Positions 7,543 to 15,437 of a stretch of 20,863 nt of DNA are shown one piece after another. The stretch spans positions 1-20,863 of IMG/VR virus record IMGVR_UViG_3300020405_000035. One strand, 5' to 3'. The DNA is from a virus. The notes beneath the pieces were generated by a model, which was given only the letters and a program-made list of their open reading frames with translations, made no database searches and was not told where the DNA came from. The first letter of the stretch is position 1. Each line of letters starts with the position of its first letter. A program made the position numbers and the translations under genes.

Positions 7543-8352
7543 TTAGATTATTGTAAAGTTTTCTCCAGCCCCTATAGTAACAACTACTCCGCTTCCTATA
7601 GTAATTGGCCCTGCACTCATAGCATTTTTATTATTACCAACTGTGTAGTTTTCCGTAATTGTCTGGTTATTTTCGTACACACATCCGTTTGCTACAGTGG
7701 CAAATACACCAATTAAATTACCACCATCTACTGCTGGAAGCACTGAGGGAAATCTAGCGTCCGGTATTGTACCAGTTAACTGGCTTGCACCTATACTAAC
7801 ATCTGATGGAAGTGCACCAGCTCCTAGTTTGTCCATTGTTACAGCGTCAGCAGCTATTTTAGCTGTAGTAATCCCATTGTCAGGTATTTTAGCAGTAGTG
7901 ACGCTGCTGTCTGCTAATTTAGCAGTTGTTACTGCCGAATTATCTATTGACCAAGTTGTTCCATTAGTAACCGTTATGTCACCCTTGTCGCCAGCAGTCA
8001 AAGCTATTCCGGCACCGTCAGCACCTATAGTTTGTAACTCTTCGACGGCAAATCTAACCTGTTTAGTTGCACGATTTAAGTCAACAGCTCGTAAAGATCC
8101 GCCTGCTGCAAATGTGACAGCTGGGGTTGCCACGTCAGTAGTTCTAAATGCTTTTACATTACCTGTACCGACTCCCGGTGCACTTGTAAGAGTAAGTACT
8201 CCAGCTGCGGTTACGTTATATGCTGACGAACTCAAATTAGAACCGCCATTTATTGATACCTTGACATCTGCTGTGTTTAAAAAGTCAAACGCATCTATTG
8301 TATATTCAGTAGCAGCATCTGTAGTCCCGTTAAATAATTGTTGAGTTGCCAT
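7543..8352 (-). CDS. Tail fibre protein, T7 gp17 N-terminal domain, 269 aa
   Basis: Residues about 1-108 form the T7 gp17-type N-terminal tail-attachment domain, including FNGTTDAATEYTIDAFDFL and the diagnostic GGSLRAVDLNRATKQVRFAV then EELQ at 84-106. Residues 139-178 hold four decapeptide repeats of the V-T-T-A-K type, typical of phage fibre shafts. VLPAVDGGNLIGV at 204-216 precedes a C-terminal cap at 223-269 (YENNQTITENYTV, then AMSAGPITIGSGVVVTIGAG). The position directly after gene 16 matches T7 gene 17, but at 269 aa it is about half of T7 gp17 (553 aa) and lacks the large receptor-binding tip. It probably forms the short trimeric fibre base at the tail. Other genes here may supply the distal parts. 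Confidence 0.9.
   Translation of the reverse strand: MATQQLFNGTTDAATEYTIDAFDFLNTADVKVSINGGSNLSSSAYNVTAAGVLTLTSAPGVGTGNVKAFRTTDVATPAVTFAAGGSLRAVDLNRATKQVRFAVEELQTIGADGAGIALTAGDKGDITVTNGTTWSIDNSAVTTAKLADSSVTTAKIPDNGITTAKIAADAVTMDKLGAGALPSDVSIGASQLTGTIPDARFPSVLPAVDGGNLIGVFATVANGCVYENNQTITENYTVGNNKNAMSAGPITIGSGVVVTIGAGENFTII
7819..7938 (-). repeat. Four ten-residue V-T-T-A-K repeats in the 269-aa fibre gene
   Basis: Residues 139-178 read as four consecutive decapeptides: SAVTTAKLAD, SSVTTAKIPD, NGITTAKIAA and DAVTMDKLGA. Plus-strand DNA shows the matching repeated agcagt-type blocks. Repeats of this kind are common in phage tail fibres and likely build a regular shaft. Confidence 0.85.
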
Positions 8353-8354
8353 GG

Positions 8355-11300
8355 TTATTTAGGTATATTTAAAATTTCATTTGACTGTATCTTTTTAAGA
8401 TACTTTTGACGTTTCTTTTCTTTTTGCTCTGCTATCAAGTCGGCAACGTCTTGTTGCTGCATAATAGAAGCCCAAGCTTTACGCCTAGCTTTTTGGAATA
8501 TTTGATCTATCTTACCGTTATGCCAATAGTTACGGGCATCATACTGAGCTCGCTTACCATCACGTATATCTTTACGCATCAATGCTAACGAAGCAATAGC
8601 TTTAGGATCTTTGGCTAGTTTGTCTAGCTCACGTTCTAAGTTCTGATCTCCTATAGCCTTTTGAAATTTAGATCTAATATTTGGTGCATCTGTAAGATTT
8701 GTACTGTCAGGTGCATAGTATGTAGAAAGACGTAAGTCATACCCACTTTCAAACAAGAACTGTCTGCCGGGGCTTTGATCTAGCGTCAGACTAACTGGAC
8801 TAAATGTATTAAACGCTCTTGTTAAGAAGTCCCATTCTTTAATAGGCTTACCGTTTAGCATGTCATACTTAATAGGTAATGGTTCTCCTGTAAGAGTTTC
8901 TCCATATAAATTACGGTTTCTTAAAGACTGGTCAATACCAGACCCAATCTCACGCATATAGGGTACAAATAATTTACCCAGTTCGTTACGTAAGCCAGCA
9001 AGAGGTACAGTATTGTTTGCTAATCCAGCTACAATACGATCAAACTGGCCGGGTCTACCACCAAACAAGTCTACAAAAGATTGTAAACCGGCAAGATAAG
9101 ACTTACTTGTAATAGCTTGTGCTACAACTAAACCAACTTTTTGTAGTTCTCTTTCTGTCCACTCTTCACCCATAAGTAAACTTGCATCACCTATATCAGC
9201 GATTGTAGACATGATTAGGTTAAAAGGTTCAAAGGTATCATAACCTACACGTACAGCTCCTAGCTTTATAGTTCTAGGTTCATACTTAGAGTCTAGCCAT
9301 AGCTGTCTTTTCTGTCTGTCAGCTGGGCCATTACCTGTAAGATCACCACGCATCCATGCCTGTGCAGCCATAAATACTAATGCAGAGCCCATAGCCAATC
9401 GGCCTGTTTGTAACGCCTTTGCGTTAGCTAGTTCGACTGCGTTAGTTATACCATAACGTTCTACATTTTTTAGATTACTAGGTGTAGCAAATGCTATATC
9501 ATTGAACTCTTTAACTAAGAAGTTAAAACCGGGTGTATGCTTTGCTGTAAGTGCAAGTCCATTTACACCAGTTCTAGCAAATAGAAAGAATGGTCTAGCC
9601 CAAGGGTTAGCACTGAATACGTCATTAAGACCCTTAGTAAAACCTGTAAGATCTTGTGTAAGTGTAACTTCTTTTCTAGCAAACTTAGTAGCTTCATCTA
9701 CAATATTACCTTGTGAATCAAATACCTGTGCATAAAAGTCATCTTCGTATGCTTTCATAACCTCTGGTGTTATCTCTGGTAATTTAATACCGTCAGCAGA
9801 TTGTAGGTCAAGAACTCTACGCATAGCTTTTTCACGCATCTTAGCACGACCTATGATGTATGCAAACGCATCGTCAGTTGCGGCCATGATCTTAGTAGAG
9901 TATGTGAGCAAGTTACTGTTATTCATAGACCTAGCCATGTTTGCTACAGCAAATGCTGCACGTTCACCAAAGTTAGCTCTACCACTATCTTCTGCCCATC
10001 TACGTATAAGTTCCCAGTTTTCATCACCACGAGTAAACTCAGAGTAACGAGTCCTAACTGATGATATATCACCTTTCCAGTATGAGTTTAGCTTTTCTCT
10101 GAATAGTGTAAACGACTCAGGTATAGCTTCAATCATAGCGTTCATAGATGCTAGCCCTGCACGTATAGTAGCAGTATCACCTTTAAATGGATAACGTAGT
10201 GTAGCTCCTAATGTAGTAGCCATAGGACGCATGAACGTCGCAATGGATGTACCCATAATAGCACGAGCTGGTGTTTTTGGCCCACTTAATACACTGTGAG
10301 TCATTACACCTTCTAGTTCTCGTATAAGAGAACCCGTACGATCTGGCCCTTTTGGATCTATTTGACCACCAAGTATAACCTTTCTAGCAAAGTTGTCAAA
10401 GTCATCAAGTGTATTAACATCTTTCATCATAGAAAAAGCTTCAAACAATGCGTTTAGTAAGTCATCATTTTTATCATCTTTAGCTATTTTTAGTATAGAC
10501 AATATAGAATCCTTAGCATCTTCTATGTCAGCTTTAACTGTTTTTTCTATTTCTGCTCTTCTTTTACCAGCACCTAATGCTCTAAATGAATCAGATTTAA
10601 CAAACCTAGCTTTCTTTGTATGATATAATGCAGTTAGCATAGTATCTACAATCTGTTTAGCTGGCCCGTCTATGTCATCTAAGGACACTAAGTCTGCTAT
10701 TTCTCTACCAGCAATACCAGTATCACGTAATTGCTTAAGTAATGAACCTACAACTAGGTCAGTAACAACTACATTCTTAGATGTAAACACTTCAACGCCA
10801 TCTATAACGTCTGGATTTGCTTCTAGTAATTCTTTTAAGTACTCGTTAGGTGTCAGCTCTGCTGCATTTCTACCCTGTGTTATAGCTTGATGTCCATCTA
10901 CAGCTTCTTTAAATGTTTGAGCTAATCTAACTCGATCACCTTTTGCTGCTTTTAGTTCTTTAGCAAACTTCTCGCTACTCATCAAACCCTTTAGGATACG
11001 TTCAACCTGTTTGACGTCTGTATCGCCTTTTAAGGCCACTCTTTCACGTTCTACGGGTGTTGTAACGGAACCAGTAGAACCCTCCTCAGAGCCCCACTCC
11101 TTGCGTGTACGTGATAGTTGTTCACGTGCTGTTTGTGGATCAACCTCTGACACATGAGCACCTTGATGCGGTTGTGACACAGGTGAGTTTTTATCTGCAC
11201 GAAACTGTATTTCACCTTCTCGTATCTGTGCAACAGCAGCTTCCGTGCTTTGTTTAGATACGCTAGAGTTTCTATCTTGTATCTGTTTGATAACTTTACT

Positions 11301-12059
11301 AGAACCTTTGCCAATAGCATAGCTCATGCCATCAAAAAATAGTCCGATACCCATACCTTCTACAATGTTTTTTATCTTCATTATAACAGGATGGTCTGTA
11401 TCTTTTGTAGATAGTGGTGTATCTACCCAGCCATATCTATCACGTAAAGCACCTAAAGCGTTCTGACCATCAGACTCCTTAGAGATAAGATCAGATATAG
11501 CTCCGACACCCGCAGCTCTGATAAAACTGTTTGCACCTAGTAATTTAGCAGCACCGCCACTTATACCGAAACCTAGTCCACCAGCTGCTAAAGCTTTGGC
11601 AGATAGTACAGTACCAGCTGCTAACGAGCCAAAGTGTACTAATGCACGTAGCTGTTTACCCCACCATGTTTTAGTTTCGATAGGGTTATCGTGATTTACA
11701 AATGGATCCCAGTCAGGTTTGTAGTAACCTTGTTCTTCAATCTCTCTTTGCATTGTGCCGTCCAATGCTTCTTTTGTTCTTTCGGCAAAGGTGGTTACAG
11801 AGGATGCAGTATCCTGTAAACCACCTGATACGATAGACTGCCCTTCCTTGACTAGTGCCTTGAAGCCCCAGTTTTCTGCGTTACGTGGGTCATCTTGTTC
11901 AGCAAGAGCTTGTTCTTCTTGAGTCTGTGCTTGCTTTGTAACCTCAGCCTTAGCTTCTTCGTCTTGTTGGATTGTGTCAGCTAATTGATTGACCTGATCG
12001 GTCATGTAATCAAAAGCTGGAGAGTCTATTTCTAGCTTTAAAGCTGGATCTTCACTCAT
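8355..12059 (-). CDS. Internal virion protein D (gp16-like ejection protein), 1234 aa
   Basis: Size (T7 gp16 is 1318 aa), position as the last and largest gene before the fibre gene, and sequence character identify the gp16-type ejection protein. That protein forms part of the inner core and the trans-envelope DNA channel. The N-terminus is acidic and glutamine-rich ([20 protein letters not shown] to about 60). A hydrophobic Ala/Gly-rich segment at about 137-192 ([20 protein letters not shown], then [20 protein letters not shown]) could insert into membrane. Around 885-960, [20 protein letters not shown], then [24 protein letters not shown], resembles the conserved late region of large phage ejection proteins. 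The rest is mostly charged helix. I see no lytic transglycosylase motif such as occurs in the T7 gp16 N-terminal domain. Start ATG has a weak AAGG seven bases upstream. Confidence 0.9.
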   Translation of the reverse strand: MSEDPALKLEIDSPAFDYMTDQVNQLADTIQQDEEAKAEVTKQAQTQEEQALAEQDDPRNAENWGFKALVKEGQSIVSGGLQDTASSVTTFAERTKEALDGTMQREIEEQGYYKPDWDPFVNHDNPIETKTWWGKQLRALVHFGSLAAGTVLSAKALAAGGLGFGISGGAAKLLGANSFIRAAGVGAISDLISKESDGQNALGALRDRYGWVDTPLSTKDTDHPVIMKIKNIVEGMGIGLFFDGMSYAIGKGSSKVIKQIQDRNSSVSKQSTEAAVAQIREGEIQFRADKNSPVSQPHQGAHVSEVDPQTAREQLSRTRKEWGSEEGSTGSVTTPVERERVALKGDTDVKQVERILKGLMSSEKFAKELKAAKGDRVRLAQTFKEAVDGHQAITQGRNAAELTPNEYLKELLEANPDVIDGVEVFTSKNVVVTDLVVGSLLKQLRDTGIAGREIADLVSLDDIDGPAKQIVDTMLTALYHTKKARFVKSDSFRALGAGKRRAEIEKTVKADIEDAKDSILSILKIAKDDKNDDLLNALFEAFSMMKDVNTLDDFDNFARKVILGGQIDPKGPDRTGSLIRELEGVMTHSVLSGPKTPARAIMGTSIATFMRPMATTLGATLRYPFKGDTATIRAGLASMNAMIEAIPESFTLFREKLNSYWKGDISSVRTRYSEFTRGDENWELIRRWAEDSGRANFGERAAFAVANMARSMNNSNLLTYSTKIMAATDDAFAYIIGRAKMREKAMRRVLDLQSADGIKLPEITPEVMKAYEDDFYAQVFDSQGNIVDEATKFARKEVTLTQDLTGFTKGLNDVFSANPWARPFFLFARTGVNGLALTAKHTPGFNFLVKEFNDIAFATPSNLKNVERYGITNAVELANAKALQTGRLAMGSALVFMAAQAWMRGDLTGNGPADRQKRQLWLDSKYEPRTIKLGAVRVGYDTFEPFNLIMSTIADIGDASLLMGEEWTERELQKVGLVVAQAITSKSYLAGLQSFVDLFGGRPGQFDRIVAGLANNTVPLAGLRNELGKLFVPYMREIGSGIDQSLRNRNLYGETLTGEPLPIKYDMLNGKPIKEWDFLTRAFNTFSPVSLTLDQSPGRQFLFESGYDLRLSTYYAPDSTNLTDAPNIRSKFQKAIGDQNLERELDKLAKDPKAIASLALMRKDIRDGKRAQYDARNYWHNGKIDQIFQKARRKAWASIMQQQDVADLIAEQKEKKRQKYLKKIQSNEILNIPK

Positions 12060-12074
12060 AATTATACCTTAGTA

Positions 12075-14474
12075 TTAAATATTCAATTTCAGCATTGCAT
12101 TAATTGCCGCCGTTGATAATGTGTTTGGATTTAAGAAGGGTGCTTCTTTCAACTCTGGTACAGCTTCCAATAACTTATCATTGTCTTCTTTTGACAGAGT
12201 TGTTTTCTTTTTGTGTGGTATACTAACACCACCTATAAACTGTTGATTTTGTATATTTGTTTCTAGCTGACGTATAAACTTTTCAGCATTTAGCCCGCTA
12301 ACGCTAGGCATAGTTTTTATCATCCACTCTATGTTATCCTTTTTATATGCAACATCTAAAGTTTTAGTAGGATTAGGTTTGTTAAGCAACTTGTTCTGAT
12401 CTTCTACATTAGCTGTACCATCGTCATTTTTTAACTCTTTACGTTCTGGTAATTCTATAATTTTACCATCTTTTAAACGTCCAGTTTTCCTAAGTCTAGT
12501 CTCAAAAACTTCTTCCGGTGTTAAATATGATCCATCTGTTCTTTTTATATCTGTAAAACGTAGATAATAACTAGGGTATCTAGTCCGACCCTTTGTCCTT
12601 ACATACTCAGCTGCAATATCTAAGTGAGGTGTTTCTCCGGCCCAGTCTTCTGTACTATAAATTAGGCTTGTATCTTTTTGTATAGCAGTTAATGTGGCCT
12701 GCAAATCGAGTGTAGCTTGTGGATCAATAGGTATGGTTGTTTCTGTATCAAAAGTGCCGTCTGCTAAGTAACCTTTTGCTTCTTTTATAGCAGCAGAAAG
12801 GGCAACTGATCTAGGCTGTCCACCTACAACAAGCTGTTTAAATCTTGAAACAATATACTCTTTTGCATTATCTCTAGCAACCAAAAATTTATCGGTTTTT
12901 GCTGTAGTTAAATCTGTTAAGTCTTTAGCATCTCTTACGATAGTAGGTATCTTTTCGTCATCTAAATTCTTAACTTCGTCTTCTGTAAGTGCACCTAGTT
13001 CTGGTGTATTAACATATTCAGACTGCTGGGCACGTATGTCAGGGTCTGCAATCTGGTCTACCATGCTTTGAGTTATAGGATATTTTTTAACTCTTCTGGC
13101 TGTAATCTCGACTACATGTTTCTCATCTGACAACTGTAACTCAACTAATTGTTTCTTTACAAATTCCGGTAAGGTTTCATCGGTTCCTATGTTAAACTCT
13201 TTTCTAACTTGTAGTACATAGTTTTGAACTGCAATAAATCTTTCTTTAGGATCTTGTATTTGTTCTAGCTGTTTTTTAAATTCTACATGCTCAGTTTTTT
13301 CCCAGCCTGCCATACGTAGTTGGGTTGCATCTTCTTCTTGTTCTATCGCATCTGATTTATATTTTGCAGCTGCTGACACTAATCTATTGTATAATCCCTT
13401 AGCTCCTTTTGGTGCTCGTGGATCACTTAGTTTCATAGTTCCATTACTAAACGTAAATTCAGAATCTAAAAACTGTTCGATATCACCAGCATCTACACCA
13501 CTATCAGGATCTGAAAGCATAGGCTCTAATAAATCACCAAAATCTTCAAAAGCAAATCTACTAGCAATAGGTGTTTCCTTATCCCCAGCTTCATAAAATT
13601 CTTTTTTGTTAGTTATCCAATTTAAAGCATCAGTAGCAACAGTTTCTGGATTCTGAAACATGCTACTAATTTCTTGCTGATCGTTGAGCAGAGTTATCCT
13701 AGCTACTCTTTTGTCTTGTAAATCAGACCACTTGGTCATTATAGAGTCTTCAGCTTTTTTTATTTCCTTAGAAAGATACTTTCGTATTTCACCTTTACTT
13801 AATTCTCTATGGCCAGCAGCTCGTCTTTGACGAATAAACTGCATCATAGCCATAATACGTATTTTTCTAAGATGCTCCTTTGCAGAATCAGAGTCAATAA
13901 AGTCAGTTAGTATCTTATTATCTAAAGAAGCGAAGGAGTCATCTTTTATTGCACTATTCAATACACTACCATACATTCCACCAAACTGTTGTACATTAGC
14001 TTTTGAACTAGTATCATCCTCATAGACAAATGAACCGAGTTTAAGAGTACGTGAAGCTTCTAAAGCAATTTTTCGTTCTTCGTTACTTAAATCAGGATTA
14101 TTTGCGTCAGCTTCAGCTTTTGCTCCAAACTTTTTAGTTTCATTATCTACCTCTTTGGTCTCTTTTTCTATCTGTTCATACTCAGAATCAACAGCACTTT
14201 TAGCAAACAAAAAGTCATCACCAAAGTTTTTATATGTTTTTCGATCTTCGTTTGCGTTCTGTATATCTCTAATTATAGGACTAACTGATTGTACGAAAGA
14301 AGAGAGAGCTTTTAGGTTGTCAAACTGCTGATCGTAACGAGCTTTCTCAAGCTGAGCCATTTGGTCATAGAAATCTTGAGTATCCTTAATATCTGCATCA
14401 ATCTGTTTGTTAACGACTGATGACATATCTGCCTCTGTGGACAGGTAGTTAGTGTTATTGTATGATGATGTCAT
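12075..14474 (-). CDS. Internal virion protein C (gp15-like ejection protein), 799 aa
   Basis: The gene sits between the gp14-like and gp16-like genes and is close in length to T7 gp15 (747 aa). The protein is highly charged and largely helical. The N-terminal part has coiled-coil character (VVNKQIDADIKDTQDFYDQM, then AQLEKARYDQQFDNL, and EYEQIEKETKEVDNETKKF near residues 100-118). There are no membrane segments or enzyme motifs. T7 gp15 forms the middle tube of the core stack and is ejected into the periplasm, where it extends the DNA channel with gp16. This role is assigned by synteny and overall character rather than a single signature. The ATG overlaps the upstream TGA as ATGA. The C-terminus is a run of beta/helix with NAMLKLNI, and 15 bases separate it from gp16. 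Confidence 0.85.
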   Translation of the reverse strand: MTSSYNNTNYLSTEADMSSVVNKQIDADIKDTQDFYDQMAQLEKARYDQQFDNLKALSSFVQSVSPIIRDIQNANEDRKTYKNFGDDFLFAKSAVDSEYEQIEKETKEVDNETKKFGAKAEADANNPDLSNEERKIALEASRTLKLGSFVYEDDTSSKANVQQFGGMYGSVLNSAIKDDSFASLDNKILTDFIDSDSAKEHLRKIRIMAMMQFIRQRRAAGHRELSKGEIRKYLSKEIKKAEDSIMTKWSDLQDKRVARITLLNDQQEISSMFQNPETVATDALNWITNKKEFYEAGDKETPIASRFAFEDFGDLLEPMLSDPDSGVDAGDIEQFLDSEFTFSNGTMKLSDPRAPKGAKGLYNRLVSAAAKYKSDAIEQEEDATQLRMAGWEKTEHVEFKKQLEQIQDPKERFIAVQNYVLQVRKEFNIGTDETLPEFVKKQLVELQLSDEKHVVEITARRVKKYPITQSMVDQIADPDIRAQQSEYVNTPELGALTEDEVKNLDDEKIPTIVRDAKDLTDLTTAKTDKFLVARDNAKEYIVSRFKQLVVGGQPRSVALSAAIKEAKGYLADGTFDTETTIPIDPQATLDLQATLTAIQKDTSLIYSTEDWAGETPHLDIAAEYVRTKGRTRYPSYYLRFTDIKRTDGSYLTPEEVFETRLRKTGRLKDGKIIELPERKELKNDDGTANVEDQNKLLNKPNPTKTLDVAYKKDNIEWMIKTMPSVSGLNAEKFIRQLETNIQNQQFIGGVSIPHKKKTTLSKEDNDKLLEAVPELKEAPFLNPNTLSTAAINAMLKLNI

Positions 14475-15013
14475 AACCCTTTAAACCCTGAGTATATACC
14501 TGCGACACTGCTCAGAACTTGTAGAGCACCACCGAGTCTATTTGTTGGAGGTAACATAACTGGTGCACCATATGATGCTGGTATACCTAACTGTTCTCTA
14601 CCTCTAGCATTAGCAGCCATAAACTGACGTTGGTTAGCTGTTTGCATAGTTGCTAAGTCTCTTCCAAAAGCATTAGTTACAGCACTTTCAATCTGTGCTT
14701 CTTTTCGTAGTAGTGCTTGGTACTGACCTACACCAAACCTTCTAGATCTACCACCTTCATTTACTTGTTTAGATCTAAGGTATTTAGCAACAGCGTTTTG
14801 TTTAGCAAGCCTACCTTTACTTTGAACAGCCATAGCTCTGCTTCTAGCATCAGCTTCAGAACGGCTATATCCAATAACATTTCTGTTTAGTGTTCTTTCA
14901 AAGGCAACTTCTTTGTTGAAGAATTGTAGTGCTTTCTGTTTAAAGACAGCATCTTTCTCTAGTTTTCTTTGTCTAGCAGCGGCTCTAGCCCCTGCATTAG
15001 CGTCTACGCACAC
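14471..15013 (-). CDS. Internal virion protein B (gp14-like), 180 aa, GTG start
   Basis: The gp14-type ejection protein forms a pore in the outer membrane in T7 (196 aa). The frame is open from a TTG at 15025, but the better start is the GTG at 15013-15011. It yields MCVDANAGARAAARQRK, matching the Met-Cys opening of T7 gp14, and gives 180 residues. No in-frame ATG occurs before residue 61 or so of the GTG-started product. The body is Ala/Arg/Gln-rich helix (GVGQYQALLRKEAQIESAVT, then NQRQFMAANARGREQLG), and the tail is hydrophobic with glycine (GGALQVLSSVAGIYSGFKGL). It overlaps the end of the gp13-like gene by 17 bases in another frame and the gp15-like start by four (ATGA). No Shine-Dalgarno sequence is visible, so translation is probably coupled. 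Confidence 0.85.
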   Translation of the reverse strand: MCVDANAGARAAARQRKLEKDAVFKQKALQFFNKEVAFERTLNRNVIGYSRSEADARSRAMAVQSKGRLAKQNAVAKYLRSKQVNEGGRSRRFGVGQYQALLRKEAQIESAVTNAFGRDLATMQTANQRQFMAANARGREQLGIPASYGAPVMLPPTNRLGGALQVLSSVAGIYSGFKGL

Positions 15014-15437
15014 GGCAAAATTCAATAAATGTTACATTGTTCGGCCCATGTTTTAACTTACGTAAAAACTTAAAGCCAAGAAACTTCAGCAATCTTAAAT
15101 GAGCTGTGTTTCTACTGTCAACTATATTCCAAAGGAGGGGCTCAGTGCGGCTATCGACATACCGTTTAGCCTCTCTTGCGAATGTAATTGGGTATCGGTG
15201 AATCTCTGGAGTGCAAAGCATCCATATGTCACCGTCTTTTCCTACTCCGGCCATGCCAGCAGTCTTGCCGTCAGGCACTGTGAAATACACGTAGGAGGGG
15301 TTTGAAGACATCAAAGAAGGTAAGAGGGCCGATGGTATCCCATGGCCTTCTTCAACCTCTCTGAGGTCATCTGGACGGAGATTGAAGACTACTTCGGTAG
15401 CAGCCTCCATTGTGATTGGGTGAATATATTTAGACAC
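14997..15437 (-). CDS. Internal virion protein A-like (gp13-like, GNAT fold), 146 aa, GTG start
   Basis: The segment LLWNIVDSRNTAHLRLLKFL then GFKF (about 101-124) aligns with T7 gp13 LWNYVWVGNTSHIRFLKTIGAVF. The N-terminus KYIHPITMEAATEVVFNLRP then DDLREVEEGHG fits the IRPAT...LRP.D..E pattern of phage GNAT-fold proteins related to gp13. In T7, gp13 is needed for assembly of the internal core rather than shown to be an enzyme. Classical acetyl-CoA-binding R/Q-x-x-G-x-G/A is not evident, so catalysis is doubtful. I choose GTG at 15437-15435 because it keeps the first strand YIHPIT. The alternative ATG at 15410 would remove it. The start overlaps the end of the tail tubular B gene by eight bases. 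Confidence 0.85.
   Translation of the reverse strand: MSKYIHPITMEAATEVVFNLRPDDLREVEEGHGIPSALLPSLMSSNPSYVYFTVPDGKTAGMAGVGKDGDIWMLCTPEIHRYPITFAREAKRYVDSRTEPLLWNIVDSRNTAHLRLLKFLGFKFLRKLKHGPNNVTFIEFCRVRRR

Noticed and set aside
7697-8344. Plus-strand open frame of 215 codons opposite the 269-aa fibre gene
   Set aside because: The minus-strand frame has a clear gp17 N-terminal domain. The antisense product is compositionally biased by the repeats beneath it.
11051-11320. Minus-strand 89-codon frame inside the gp16-like gene
   Set aside because: It is out of frame with a well-supported long gene and shows no domain or start signal.
12060-12085. T7-promoter-like TAATAC and a TATAAT-like box before the gp16-like gene
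   Set aside because: Only the first six bases resemble the T7 promoter. The TATAAT has no well-spaced -35 element, and the TAA is the stop codon of the gp15-like gene. AT-rich spacer explains it.
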